Part shown: positions 9,554 to 19,285 of the stretch, in pieces
Numbering within the stretch: the stretch's first letter is position 1
How the letters are laid out: each line of letters begins with the position of its first letter
NCBI RefSeq assembly: GCF_023716465.1
Contig: NZ_CP092415.1
Coordinates: 2,147,501-2,211,500 of the forward strand
Reading direction: 5' to 3'
DNA from: Flagellimonas marinaquae
GTDB taxonomy: Bacteria; Bacteroidota; Bacteroidia; Flavobacteriales; Flavobacteriaceae
Length of the DNA stretch: 64,000 bases
Notes under the pieces: model-generated
The model's database searches: none
What the model was told of the DNA's origin: nothing
Seen by the model: only the letters and a program-made list of their open reading frames with translations
Made by a program: the position numbers and the translations under genes

Positions 9554-9850
9554 ATGTCCAAATTCGGAGAACTTATAGATTTACAAGTACCTGTATTATT
9601 AGATTTTTATGCAGAATGGAACGAGCAGTCCACTTCTATGCATCCTGTTTTGAGCGATGTGGCCGCTGCCCTAGGGGATAAAGGCAAAGTAATAAAGATT
9701 GACGTGGATAAAAATAAAGAGCTCTCACAGGCACTGCGTATTAAAGGGTTGCCAACGTTAATGATCTACAAAAAAGGTGAAATGGTCTGGCGCCAAAGTG
9801 GTGAGCAGGACGCCAATACCCTCATTGGTATTTTAAACGAATATATTTAA
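9554..9850 (+). CDS. Thioredoxin-fold protein lacking the CxxC cysteines
   Basis: A 98-residue thioredoxin fold: LLDFYAEW, then KVIKIDVDKNKELSQALRIKGLPTLMIYKKGE with the conserved cis-proline. The active-site WCGPC is replaced by WNEQS (residues 22-26), and no cysteine occurs anywhere in the protein. Canonical disulfide exchange is therefore ruled out. A binding, chaperone or regulatory role is more likely. Family-level knowledge: redox-dead thioredoxins of this type recur in Flavobacteriaceae, but I know of no assigned function. It has its own promoter and terminator. Confidence 0.85.
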   Translation: MSKFGELIDLQVPVLLDFYAEWNEQSTSMHPVLSDVAAALGDKGKVIKIDVDKNKELSQALRIKGLPTLMIYKKGEMVWRQSGEQDANTLIGILNEYI

Positions 9851-9852
9851 AT

Positions 9853-9882
9853 AAAAAAGCGAGGTTTTTACCTCGCTTTTTT
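9853..9882. terminator. Bidirectional rho-independent terminator
   Basis: Stem GCGAGG/CCTCGC (9859-9864 and 9871-9876) is flanked by six A and six T. It separates the convergent thioredoxin-like gene and the DUF2723 gene and can serve both. Confidence 0.9.
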
Positions 9883-9893
9883 ATGCTGTTACC

Positions 9894-12800
9894 TTATTCT
9901 ATCGTGGAGTCAGGCACCCTTTCTATGGTGTCCAACGGAATGGAATCTTCCATATCGGGGTCCAAGGTTATTGGTTCGTCCAAAACATCTTCTTCCTCAT
10001 CAACAAATTGGGAGAACATATCGATGTACTCATTAAAGATAATGGTTTCCGACTCGGCCAGTTCTTTATCTCCGTTTTCTATTAAGATGTCAATATTTCT
10101 GCGGTAGGCCTGCATATCGGTAAGGATGTCGTCAATTTTATCATATTGTTCGTCCAGAGGAATATTGGCATAATATTCCAAATGTTCCTGATATATTTTT
10201 TTGAGTTTTCCGAACAGCTCCCGGGCTTTTTCCGTTTCGCCAACTTTATAATATCCGTCCACAAAAGGTTCAACAAAGGCGTAAAAATAGAAGTGTTCCA
10301 CCGGAATATTTTCCATGGCAATATTGATCACATCCTTGGCTTTATCAATTTTGTTTTCTGCAATAAGGGTTTCCATTAAACGGGCCAAATTACTACGGAA
10401 AGATAATCCTTGTGAACGAGTCTGTGGGTCGTGGTAAATATCGTCGCTACCAGAATTGCCCCAATCCCAATCCTTTACGATGTCGTACATCAACTCGGAG
10501 TCGATACGTCCCATTTCAAAGGAATTACGGTTCGGGGTTTTTATGGGCACCAGTTTGTACACCAGACCATCCAATTGCAAGTAATCCTTCATCCAAATAT
10601 ATTCGGCGCTGTCAAAACTGCCTCCCGAGAAGTAGATGGGTCGTTTCCAATCGTTGTTGGCAATTAAGTCCAACATCAAAATTCTGTTTTTAGGAAGTGC
10701 ACCAGTTGGAAGATCAATGTCGATGTAATCCACGATCAAGGCGGAATCCTTTTCTTTTACCAGACCACTTTCGAGAACGTTTTGTTTGTTGACCGGTATC
10801 CTGATTTTATTGGTAGGGTAGTATACAATATCCAAAGTGCTTTCCGAATACTGGCTCAAATCGGCCCCTTGATTGGTTAAAATATGTCGGAACTTGGTCT
10901 GGGGCTTATCGCTACCGATCCAATTCATAAAATCCTTGATATTCCAACGATTTTCGGTTATGCCTTGATAATACACCGCATCCCTTGTGCCATAACTGTA
11001 CTTGTCGTGGGTTAATTGAGATGGTATAGGGTCGCTTTCATAGGCCTTTCGTTTCATTTGGTCAATATACCAATCGGTGGCAAAAAGACTGGTGTTTACA
11101 ATGCGGACGTCGGTCCTGTAATTTTCGATTTCCTGAGCATACCAAAGCGGAAAGGTGTCGTTATCGCCAATAGTGAACAATATGGCCCCCGCATCTTCTT
11201 GACAGGAATCGAGGTAAGCTTTTGCTGTTGATGGCGCAGTATATCGGTTAGACCTATCGTGATCGTCCCAATTTTGGTAGCCCATTAACAAAGGCACGGC
11301 CAAAAGACACAATGTGGTAATGGCAGGTGCAGCGATTTTGGAGGAAATCAGCTTTTTAAATTCATCGAAGAGGCCGTATACGCCAATACCGATCCATATA
11401 CAGAAAACATAGAACGATCCAACGAGCGAATAATCGCGTTCTCGGGGTTGGAAAATGTATGGGTTGGTATAGAATTGAATGGCCAGTCCTGTGAACAAAA
11501 AGAAAATAAACAGCGCCCAAAATTGCTTTGGGTTTTTGGAAATTTGGAATACAATGCCCAAAATACCCAGCAGTAGTGGCAGAAAGAAATAGGTGTTGCG
11601 GCCTTTGTTGTTTTTCCAATCGCTGGGCAGGTTTTCTTGGCTTCCCAACCTAATATTGTCTATAAAATTGATGCCGCTCAGCCAGTTGCCATTTTCATCG
11701 TATCTACCTTGAATGTCGTTTTGCTTGCCAACAAAGTTCCACATAAAGTAGCGCATGTACATGTAGCTGAACTGGAAATCAAAAAGATATTTTAAGTTTT
11801 GGCCCAGGGTCGGGGGCTCAACTTCGATGTATTCCCCAAATTCCCTTAAAAACCGAATGTACTGTTCTGTATCCAATTCTCCTTGGGAGTATGCGGTCTT
11901 AAATTGGTTCACCGCTTCCCTAAGATCGTTGTTGGAAATGTATTCGGATTTTATGCGGAAATCCAGTGCGCCAAAATATCGCATATAGTTTTCGGCATGC
12001 TGGTCGCTCCACATTCGGGGCAAAATACCTACATGTTTCTCATTGGGTCCGGGAATAGCGCCTTTGTAATGGTTAACAATTACATATTTGCCCAACTTGA
12101 GGTCTTTTTCATATTTGGGGCTATCGTCCCGATCTTCTCCAGATGGGGCAAAAGTATCGGAATAGTACGCTCCATATACGGGACTGTCCACACCGGGATA
12201 TTGTTCCCTGTTATAATAGGCCAAAAGGGCACGCGCGTCCGAAGGGTTGTTTTCGTTTACTACGGTTTTTGCATTTGCTCTAATAGGAAGCATCAACCAA
12301 GAAGAAAAGCCGAGGATTAGGAACATCAGGCAGAGGACAACAATATTGGCATTGTAGTAATTATGTTTTCGGGTATATTTCAAACCAAAATAGAAGGCGG
12401 CAACAAACAATAGTCCCATGATTATGGATCCGGAGTTGAACGGAAGCCCAATTTCGTTGATAAAGAAAACCTCGCTCCAGCCAAATAGTTTTAAAACATA
12501 GGTGAGCGAGAATTTATAGACCAATATAAGTATGGCCACTACGATGATATTGGCCAATAAAAAATTCTTTACTGTTGTGGTCTTGTATTTTTTGAAATAG
12601 TACAAGAGCCCAATGGAGGGAATGGCCAAGAATCCCATAAACTGTATCCCGAAGGTTAGGCCGATCACAAAGCAGATGAGCATTAACCAACGATGTCCTC
12701 GTGGATCGTCCAAATTATCTGTCCATTTTAGGCCCAACCAAAGCAAAAGTGCCATTATTAAACTGGCCATGGAGTATACTTCGGTCTCCACTGCATTGAA

Positions 12801-13220
12801 CCAAAAACTGTCCGAGAAAGTAAAAGCAAGTGCCCCTACAAGTCCACTTCCCAAAATAGCGATAGCTTTGCTATTGTTTATTGTCTCTTCTTTGGAAATG
12901 AGTTTTCCGACCAAATTGGTAATGGTCCAAAATGTGAACAATACGGCAAATGCACTGGATACTATGGAAACTGCATTGACCATGAGCGCTATCTTGGTAA
13001 CGTCTCCAAAGGCGAACATGGCAAAAAAAGCACCTATCATTTGGAGCAGCGGAGCTCCAGGCGGGTGTCCTACCTGCAACTTTGCGGAAGTGGAAATATA
13101 CTCCCCTGCGTCCCAAAAACTTCCAGTGGGTTCAACGGTAAGGGCATAAACTATAAACGCGATGGCGAAAGAAACCCATCCGAGGATGGTGTCCCATTTT
13201 TTAAAGTCTTTTGCAAACAT
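9894..13220 (-). CDS. DUF2723 membrane protein (GT117-like, possible protein O-mannosyltransferase)
   Basis: A 1108-residue protein from the ATG at 13220 (MFAKDFKKW); the open frame extends 27 codons further but that part does not look coding. The N-terminal ~650 residues carry a dozen or so hydrophobic helices with the DUF2723 start YALTVEPTGSFWDAGEYISTSAKLQVGHPPGAPL, whose acidic DAGEY is the likely catalytic loop of a GT-C glycosyltransferase. The C-terminal half is soluble, with QEDAGAILFTIGDNDTFPLWY. Bacteroidota homologues are widespread and tied to the general protein O-glycosylation idea; that link is inference here. It is monocistronic. Confidence 0.88.
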   Translation of the reverse strand: MFAKDFKKWDTILGWVSFAIAFIVYALTVEPTGSFWDAGEYISTSAKLQVGHPPGAPLLQMIGAFFAMFAFGDVTKIALMVNAVSIVSSAFAVLFTFWTITNLVGKLISKEETINNSKAIAILGSGLVGALAFTFSDSFWFNAVETEVYSMASLIMALLLWLGLKWTDNLDDPRGHRWLMLICFVIGLTFGIQFMGFLAIPSIGLLYYFKKYKTTTVKNFLLANIIVVAILILVYKFSLTYVLKLFGWSEVFFINEIGLPFNSGSIIMGLLFVAAFYFGLKYTRKHNYYNANIVVLCLMFLILGFSSWLMLPIRANAKTVVNENNPSDARALLAYYNREQYPGVDSPVYGAYYSDTFAPSGEDRDDSPKYEKDLKLGKYVIVNHYKGAIPGPNEKHVGILPRMWSDQHAENYMRYFGALDFRIKSEYISNNDLREAVNQFKTAYSQGELDTEQYIRFLREFGEYIEVEPPTLGQNLKYLFDFQFSYMYMRYFMWNFVGKQNDIQGRYDENGNWLSGINFIDNIRLGSQENLPSDWKNNKGRNTYFFLPLLLGILGIVFQISKNPKQFWALFIFFLFTGLAIQFYTNPYIFQPRERDYSLVGSFYVFCIWIGIGVYGLFDEFKKLISSKIAAPAITTLCLLAVPLLMGYQNWDDHDRSNRYTAPSTAKAYLDSCQEDAGAILFTIGDNDTFPLWYAQEIENYRTDVRIVNTSLFATDWYIDQMKRKAYESDPIPSQLTHDKYSYGTRDAVYYQGITENRWNIKDFMNWIGSDKPQTKFRHILTNQGADLSQYSESTLDIVYYPTNKIRIPVNKQNVLESGLVKEKDSALIVDYIDIDLPTGALPKNRILMLDLIANNDWKRPIYFSGGSFDSAEYIWMKDYLQLDGLVYKLVPIKTPNRNSFEMGRIDSELMYDIVKDWDWGNSGSDDIYHDPQTRSQGLSFRSNLARLMETLIAENKIDKAKDVINIAMENIPVEHFYFYAFVEPFVDGYYKVGETEKARELFGKLKKIYQEHLEYYANIPLDEQYDKIDDILTDMQAYRRNIDILIENGDKELAESETIIFNEYIDMFSQFVDEEEDVLDEPITLDPDMEDSIPLDTIERVPDSTIE

Positions 13221-13409
13221 AGAGTTGGTTGTTAACCGAATTGTGGCGAATTTAGTAAAACTATAATAGAAGATTAGCCATTTTTGGAAAACCTTTAACA
13301 CCCATGCATTGGAAAATTAGCAGGGATTCTTTTAAAAATATTTGTTGAAACCAAAGTTTGTTTTAAATTTGCACGCTCAAAAGCTGAATCAAGTTTAGCT
13401 TTTTGGTAC

Positions 13410-13481
13410 TGGCCTATGGTGTAATTGGTAACACAGCTGATTTTGGTTCAGTCGTTCAAGGTTCGAGTCCTTGTAGGCCAA
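13410..13481 (+). tRNA. tRNA-Gln (anticodon TTG)
   Basis: A 72-nt cloverleaf. Acceptor arms TGGCCTA (13410-13416) and TAGGCCA (13474-13480) pair fully, with discriminator A13481. The anticodon stem CTGA/TCAG encloses the 7-base loop TTTTGGT with anticodon TTG, and the T-arm contains GGTTCGAGTCC. CCA is not encoded. A strong terminator follows directly. Confidence 0.96.
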
Positions 13482-13484
13482 CGG

Positions 13485-13517
13485 AAAGCCCCGCAGATGT
13501 AAATTTGCGGGGCTTTT
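13485..13517 (+). terminator. Terminator of tRNA-Gln
   Basis: An 11-bp perfect stem AAAGCCCCGCA/TGCGGGGCTTT (13485-13495 and 13506-13516) with a 10-base loop runs into T residues. A degenerate copy of this sequence lies at 32830-32864, on the other side of the alginate locus. Confidence 0.9.
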
Positions 13518-13869
13518 GTTTTGTTAGGTGCTTAGGAACTGAATTTTTTCCATGTTAAAATATAGTGCTAGAGACTGGAGGAACACTTTGGTGTGTTTTA
13601 CACAGGACAAACAAAAACATGCAACTTTTCTATTTATAATCTAATACGTATAAAATTCGGTAATTAGGATTTGGTTAAATCTACCTCCTGCTTTAATGTC
13701 GCGAGGGTTCCGTAAAGGTCTCAGTTGTCAATCCTCGCCATAGTGAGTCTTTAAAAATTTGGGTCGTGACCTGATACTTGCGAAATACGTATCAAACGGA
13801 GTTTATAAAGGGGAATCAAAAAATGTTTTAAGGAGCTCATTTCTTTTGTTTATCTGACATATGGTTGTT
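13518..13869. other. Intergenic stretch without a supported gene
   Basis: About 350 bp between the tRNA-Gln terminator and the RraA-family gene. I see no RNA gene or promoter. A minus-strand reading frame around 13695-13785 stays open for about 32 codons but has no good start and no recognisable similarity. It may be the scar of an old insertion at the edge of the alginate locus. Confidence 0.5.
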
Positions 13870-14577
13870 TTACTTTTTCCATTCCTCAAATTCTTTACGT
13901 AAATCATTTGATGTCAACGGGTACAAACCAATTATGGGTGTTCCTTGGTTTACTTTTTCAAGTACAAATTTTTCAAATAGCTCCATTTTCCGGCATTCGC
14001 TTACAACGTCATCGACCAAGTGTTGTGGAATAACCATAACACCATCGTTGTCCCCTACAATATAATCGCCGGGGAAAACCGCTACATCTCCGCACCCGAT
14101 AGGTTCGTTGATGGCAATTGCTTGGTGCAAGGTTAGGTTGGTTGGAGCACTCGGCCTTTGGTGGTAGGCCGGCATAGGTAGATTAGAAATTTCTTCGGAA
14201 TCCCGGAACCCCCCATCCGTTACAACCCCCGCGGCACCTTTTTTCATAAGCCGGGTGGCCAATATGGCTCCAGCGGATGCAGCTCTGGGGTCTTTTCTAC
14301 TATCGATTACCAATACATGGTTCTCTGGGCATTCTTCAACCGCTACGCGTTGTAAATGTTTTTGGTCTTTAAATACTTCAATGGGGTTTAGATCTTCTCT
14401 CGCAGGTATATATCTTAATGTATATGCTCTTCCCGCCATGTTCGATTTCAATTTTTTTAAAGGAGTTACATTTTGTATGTATTGATTGCGCAATCCCTTT
14501 TTAAAAAGACAGGTGGCAATACTGGCCGTACTAATCTTCTTTAATTGCTGTATAATCAATTCTGATTGTGTTTTCAT
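13870..14577 (-). CDS. RraA / HMG-aldolase family protein
   Basis: A 235-residue protein of the RraA-like superfamily (often labelled dimethylmenaquinone methyltransferase), which includes oxaloacetate decarboxylase and 4-hydroxy-4-methyl-2-oxoglutarate aldolase activities. The metal/substrate motif GAAGVVTDGGFRD (about residue 113-125) and the IGCGDVAVFPGDYIVGDNDGVMVIP block are intact. It starts 116 bp from the PL6 lyase in the opposite direction, sharing the intergenic region with the alginate operators, so it may act on a keto acid from uronate catabolism. That link rests on position only. An ordinary aldolase or decarboxylase role is equally possible. Confidence 0.8.
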   Translation of the reverse strand: MKTQSELIIQQLKKISTASIATCLFKKGLRNQYIQNVTPLKKLKSNMAGRAYTLRYIPAREDLNPIEVFKDQKHLQRVAVEECPENHVLVIDSRKDPRAASAGAILATRLMKKGAAGVVTDGGFRDSEEISNLPMPAYHQRPSAPTNLTLHQAIAINEPIGCGDVAVFPGDYIVGDNDGVMVIPQHLVDDVVSECRKMELFEKFVLEKVNQGTPIIGLYPLTSNDLRKEFEEWKK

Positions 14578-14633
14578 AATTTCAAATATTTAGGTGCTAG
14601 GTAATACAGTTTCCATATTTTATTGCCAAAATT

Positions 14634-14686
14634 TTTGCGTACCTCGTAAATATACATATATTTGGTAAACCAAATTGGTAAACCAA
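14634..14686 (+). promoter_or_regulatory. Promoter and two-copy operator of the alginate lyase operon
   Basis: TTTG at 14634-14637 and TATATTTG at 14657-14664 are spaced by 19 bp, a good Bacteroidota -33/-7 pair, placing the start of transcription near 14671, about 23 bases before the PL6 ATG. Two copies of TTGGTAAACCAA, at 14662-14673 and 14675-14686, begin inside the -7 box and cover the start site: the geometry of a repressor site. Between them the half-sites also form ACCAA-A-TTGGT. Confidence 0.75.
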
Positions 14687-14693
14687 TTATATC

Positions 14694-17033
14694 ATGCACC
14701 TAAACAAACTATCCATTTTATTATTATCCGCAATCGTTGTAGTAGGTTGTGGGCCAAAATCGACAAATAAGCAAAACTTGGTCAAGACCGTTGATGAATT
14801 CAACAACGTTGTTTCCAATCTTGAGCCTGGAGATGTAGTGACCCTGGCGAATGGCGTGTGGCAAGATACCGAGCTATTGTTCGAAGGAGTCGGCACTGCT
14901 GCAAAACCTATTAAACTGACGGTTGAAGAAAAAGGTAAGGTAACCTTGGAAGGACAGTCCAATCTGCGAATGGCCGGCGAACATTTAATTGTGGAAGGTC
15001 TTGTTTTTAAAAATGGGTTTACCCCCACCACTGAGGTTATTTCATTCAAAAAAGATAAAAATACCTTGGCCAACAATAGTAGGTTAACTGAGTGTGTAAT
15101 AGATAATTTTAATAATCCAGAACGGCACGAGCCCGACACTTGGGTGGCCATTTATGGTAAAAATAACCGAGTGGACCATAATCATTTGGTAGGTAAAGGC
15201 AATCGTGGAGTAACCATGATCGTACGTTTAAATTCCGAGGCCAGTCAAGAGAACCATAACCAAATAGACCATAATTATTTTGGTCCCAGACAAAACCTTG
15301 GTTCCAATGGTGGGGAGACCTTGAGAATTGGAACAAGTCATTATTCAAGAACAAATTCCAATACCGTAGTGGAATCCAACTACTTTGATCGGTGCAATGG
15401 CGAGCATGAGATTATTTCCAATAAGTCGGGGATGAATACTTATAAAAGCAATGTATTCTTCGAATGTACTGGAACTTTGACCATGAGGCATGGGGAGAAT
15501 ACCCTTGTGGATGGCAATATCTTTATTGGAAACAACAAGCCCAGCACAGGCGGTATACGAGTGATCAACGGTAAGCAGACCGTTATCAATAATTATGGGG
15601 TAGGTTTAACGGGATATCGTTTTCGTGGCGCTTTTGTGATCATGAACGGTATTTATAACTCTCCTATCAACAGATACGATCAAGCTAAAGATGCCATTGT
15701 TCGCAACAACACCTTTATCAATAGTGATCATATCCAACTTTGTGCCGGTGCAGATGCAGAACGAAATGCACCCCCTGTGGATTCTTTTATGGATAACAAT
15801 ATTTTTTACAATGAAAACCGTGACAATCTTTTTACGGTTTACGATGATATTAGCGGAATTACCTTCAACAACAATCTTGTGAGCAAAAATGTAATTCTGA
15901 TCAACGAGGATGGATTTTTTAAACAAGACCTGGACTTGACCAAGAACCAATCTGGGTTGTTGGTGCCGGTGAACGCGCCAGAAGGAGTAGGTGCCGATAT
16001 TCCGGAAAAGATATTGTCCAAAAATGAAACTGGTGTTTCTTGGTATCCCAAAGATGATACCGATGTAGCCTTATCTTCGGGTAGTACTGTTGAGGTGCCT
16101 GCCGCCCTTAACGCTCTTTTTGATGCCGTCAAAGGGGCCAATGCAGGTGATATTTTGGTTTTGGAAGGTGGAGCGTCCTATCCGAACACCAAAACCATAG
16201 AAGTGGACAAGCCCATAAGCATTACCTCCAAAGGGTCGGAGAAGGCCAAGGTGTTCTTTGAGAAAAAGTCATTGTTTCAAATAAACAATGGAGGTAGTCT
16301 AGCATTGTCCAATTTAGTGTTCGATGGGGAAGATGCTCCTGACAGAACAGGCAATTCTGTTATTACAACGAGCAAATATTCCATGAACAAAAATTACAAA
16401 CTTTTCATAGACGATTGCGATTTTGTAAACCTGGACGTTAACCATTCTTACGATGCCATCCGTGTGTACAAAAATACGTTCGCCGATACCATAAGTATCA
16501 AAAATTCCAGGTTCAAGACCATTACCGGCAATGTGATCGCCCTGGATAAGGAGACTGATGATATCGGAATATATAATGCGGAATACGTTATCCTTAAAAA
16601 CAATAGCTTCTCTGATATTGGTGGAGCGGCATTGAGATTACATAGGGGAGGAAAGGATGAGAGTACCTTTGGGCCGTTCTTGGAAATGGAACATAACGTT
16701 TTGGACAACGTAGGATTCGATGATCGTAATAAATACGATGCTGCTGTGTCGCTCTACGGAGTTCAGGTCATAGATGTCCAGAACAATATCTTTGATAAGA
16801 CCAAGGGTGTCAATATGCACTTGGTGGTCGGTGAGCCTATTGTAAATGTACTCAACAATAACTTTTACCAATCCGATAAGCTTACGGTTACCGGTGATCA
16901 AAAATACCGTGCAGAGAATCTGTGGGAAATGGCCCCGGTGTTTGTAAAAGACGGATATGAATTGCAACCAGGTTCCCCATTAAAAGGAAAAGGAACCGAT
17001 GGAAAGGATGTTGGATTATTGTTCGGTCAGTAA
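14694..17033 (+). CDS. Alginate lyase, polysaccharide lyase family 6
   Basis: A 779-residue lipoprotein (lipobox VVVGC, Cys19), probably facing the periplasm or cell surface. Residues ~30-400 form the PL6 parallel beta-helix. The catalytic pair of the family is visible as Lys244 (IISNKSG) and Arg265 (LTMRHG), next to the calcium-binding EHE (about 237-239). Residues ~465-779 are a second beta-helix, the two-domain layout known from AlyGC-type enzymes. It eliminates across 4-linked uronates, giving unsaturated ends. It heads the operon PL6-PL17-kdgF; the next gene starts 1 bp after its stop. Chondroitinase B is a less likely alternative given the alginate context. Confidence 0.92.
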   Translation: MHLNKLSILLLSAIVVVGCGPKSTNKQNLVKTVDEFNNVVSNLEPGDVVTLANGVWQDTELLFEGVGTAAKPIKLTVEEKGKVTLEGQSNLRMAGEHLIVEGLVFKNGFTPTTEVISFKKDKNTLANNSRLTECVIDNFNNPERHEPDTWVAIYGKNNRVDHNHLVGKGNRGVTMIVRLNSEASQENHNQIDHNYFGPRQNLGSNGGETLRIGTSHYSRTNSNTVVESNYFDRCNGEHEIISNKSGMNTYKSNVFFECTGTLTMRHGENTLVDGNIFIGNNKPSTGGIRVINGKQTVINNYGVGLTGYRFRGAFVIMNGIYNSPINRYDQAKDAIVRNNTFINSDHIQLCAGADAERNAPPVDSFMDNNIFYNENRDNLFTVYDDISGITFNNNLVSKNVILINEDGFFKQDLDLTKNQSGLLVPVNAPEGVGADIPEKILSKNETGVSWYPKDDTDVALSSGSTVEVPAALNALFDAVKGANAGDILVLEGGASYPNTKTIEVDKPISITSKGSEKAKVFFEKKSLFQINNGGSLALSNLVFDGEDAPDRTGNSVITTSKYSMNKNYKLFIDDCDFVNLDVNHSYDAIRVYKNTFADTISIKNSRFKTITGNVIALDKETDDIGIYNAEYVILKNNSFSDIGGAALRLHRGGKDESTFGPFLEMEHNVLDNVGFDDRNKYDAAVSLYGVQVIDVQNNIFDKTKGVNMHLVVGEPIVNVLNNNFYQSDKLTVTGDQKYRAENLWEMAPVFVKDGYELQPGSPLKGKGTDGKDVGLLFGQ

Positions 17034-17034
17034 G

Positions 17035-19272
17035 ATGAAGCTCGTAAAACACTTAACGATATTCTTGGTTGTTGCAACGTATTCTTTTGGTTTGATGGCC
17101 CAGGACCACCCAAAACTCATTTTGACCCAAGAAGGTGTAAAAGAAATAAGGGCCAAAATGGGCAATCTGCCCATTTTGGATAAGACACTTGCCACCATAA
17201 AAGAGGAAGTTGACACAGCAATAGAACAAGGTATTGATGTGCCCGTGCCCAAAGATTATTCTGGCGGTTATACCCACGAAACCCATAAGCGCAATTATAG
17301 ACTCATGCAAAAGGCGGGTATTTTGTATCAACTTTTGGATGACTATACATATGCCTTATACGTGCACGAAATGCTCAAGGCCTATGCAGACCTCTATCCC
17401 AACTTGCCCATACACCCTAAAGAGCGCTCATATGCCAGGGGCAAATTGTTCTGGCAATGTTTGAACGATTCCAATTGGTTGGTATATGCAAGCCAAGCAT
17501 ACGATTGTATTTATGATTATTTGAGTAAGAAAGAACGTAAGCATCTGGAAAAGAATTTGTTCAGACCCTTTGCGGATTTTATATCGATAAAAAACCCTCA
17601 ATTTTTTAATAGGATCCATAATCATAGCACCTGGGGCAATGTAGCGGTTGGAATGATCGCCTTGGTCATGGAGGACGATGCATTGTTGGAACGGGCTTTA
17701 TATGGAATTAAAGATGTTGAGCTAAATACAGGAACCAAGGACAACGACGGTGGATTCATTATTGAAGAGGGGAAAGAAGCGGGGTTTTATGCCAATTTGG
17801 ACGAACCTTTTTCTCCAGATGGCTATTATACCGAAGGACCTTACTATCAAAGGTATGCCATGTATCCATTCCTGATTTTTGCCCAAGCTTTGCAAAATGT
17901 AAAACCAGAATTAAAAATTTTTGAGTACAACAACAATGTACTGGTTAAAAGTGTATATGCGTTGTTGGATCTATCGGACATGGACGGGGATTTTTTTCCA
18001 ATTAACGATGGACAAAAAGGAATGTCCTACTACAACACCTCATTGGTCAATGCGGTGGATGTAGCCTATTATTATGGAAATAAAGACCCGAAACTATTGG
18101 ATATAGCGCAAAAACAGGGAACAGTTGTTCTCAACGATGCTGGATTGTCCGTGGCAAAGGGACTCAAGAATAATCAACAATTGCCCTATGTTAAAAAAAG
18201 TATTGATTTGCGTGATGGTCCAAATGGTGAAGAAGGCGGAATCTCAGTGTTGAGAAAAGATAAGTTGGAACTTGTTTTTAAATACACCGCACAGGGATTG
18301 AGTCATGGGCATTATGATAAATTGTCCTATTCTTTTTATGAGAATGGAGACGAAGTTGTACAAGACTATGGACTTGCCCGTTTTGTGAACATAGAGCAAA
18401 AAGGTGGAGGCAATTATTTAAAGGAAAATAAAACTTGGGCCAAACAGACTGTGGCCCATAATACACTGGTACAGGATCAAACCTCCCATTTTGGCGCAAA
18501 ATATGAGGTTGGAAGCAAAAATCACTCAGAACATTATTTGTTCAATATAGAAGACCCTAAAATTCAGGTGGTAAGTGGTATCGAGAAAAACGCGTATCCC
18601 GGCACCAAAATGCATCGTACCATGGCCATAATACAAGATGAGGGTTGGCAAAAACCTATTGTATTGGATGTGTTACAGGTGGAATCGGATATGCCCCATC
18701 AGTATGACATGCCTTTTTATTACTTGGGCCAGTTAATGACCTTGAACGTTCCATATAAGGCCGAGGATACGTTGCGACCTTTGGGAGGGGATTTCGGTTA
18801 TCAACATATCTATAAGGAAGGCAGCGCCCAGTTGACCGACGATAATCTTAAGTTTTCTTGGATGGCCAACAACAAATTTTACACCTTGACATCTCTTGCC
18901 ACGGCAAAGGATAGTTTGATTATGGGTAGGGTAGGGGCTGGCGATCCAGAATTCAATTTACGGAGGGACCCTGTTCTAATCCATAGAAAGAACGATCGAT
19001 CAAATACCATGTATGCATCCGTATTGGAGTCGCACGGAACCTATAGTCCGGTCACGGAATTGGCGGTAAATGCCACGTCAAATATTAAAAAGTTGTATAA
19101 ACTATATGAACAGGATGGCTATTGGGCCGTTGGCATTGAAACTGTGGATGGACGTACTACTGTCTTTGTGTTTTCAACATTGAACAATACATCAGATAAA
19201 TATCATAGTATCAATATAGAAGGTCGAGAATTAAAATGGAAAGGACCTTTTACTCTAATCAATTTAAATTAA
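17035..19272 (+). CDS. Exolytic oligoalginate lyase, polysaccharide lyase family 17
   Basis: A 745-residue exported enzyme releasing unsaturated monouronate from oligoalginate. The ATG at 17035 is preferred because it gives a clean signal peptide (MKLVKHLTIFLVV...MAQ) right after the PL6 stop; an ATG 12 codons upstream lies inside PL6. The N-terminal alpha/alpha toroid has the PL17 motif RIHNHSTWGN (Asn196-His197) and DGYYTEGPYY with the catalytic Tyr. The C-terminal heparinase II/III-like beta sandwich has GLSHGHYDKLSYSFY. It works after PL6 in the periplasm. Confidence 0.93.
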   Translation: MKLVKHLTIFLVVATYSFGLMAQDHPKLILTQEGVKEIRAKMGNLPILDKTLATIKEEVDTAIEQGIDVPVPKDYSGGYTHETHKRNYRLMQKAGILYQLLDDYTYALYVHEMLKAYADLYPNLPIHPKERSYARGKLFWQCLNDSNWLVYASQAYDCIYDYLSKKERKHLEKNLFRPFADFISIKNPQFFNRIHNHSTWGNVAVGMIALVMEDDALLERALYGIKDVELNTGTKDNDGGFIIEEGKEAGFYANLDEPFSPDGYYTEGPYYQRYAMYPFLIFAQALQNVKPELKIFEYNNNVLVKSVYALLDLSDMDGDFFPINDGQKGMSYYNTSLVNAVDVAYYYGNKDPKLLDIAQKQGTVVLNDAGLSVAKGLKNNQQLPYVKKSIDLRDGPNGEEGGISVLRKDKLELVFKYTAQGLSHGHYDKLSYSFYENGDEVVQDYGLARFVNIEQKGGGNYLKENKTWAKQTVAHNTLVQDQTSHFGAKYEVGSKNHSEHYLFNIEDPKIQVVSGIEKNAYPGTKMHRTMAIIQDEGWQKPIVLDVLQVESDMPHQYDMPFYYLGQLMTLNVPYKAEDTLRPLGGDFGYQHIYKEGSAQLTDDNLKFSWMANNKFYTLTSLATAKDSLIMGRVGAGDPEFNLRRDPVLIHRKNDRSNTMYASVLESHGTYSPVTELAVNATSNIKKLYKLYEQDGYWAVGIETVDGRTTVFVFSTLNNTSDKYHSINIEGRELKWKGPFTLINLN

Positions 19273-19285
19273 AACAAGAAGTAAG

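Noticed and set aside
13695..13785. Minus-strand fragment as a transposase or recombinase remnant at the locus edge
   Set aside because: Only about 32 codons are open and I could match no family motif.
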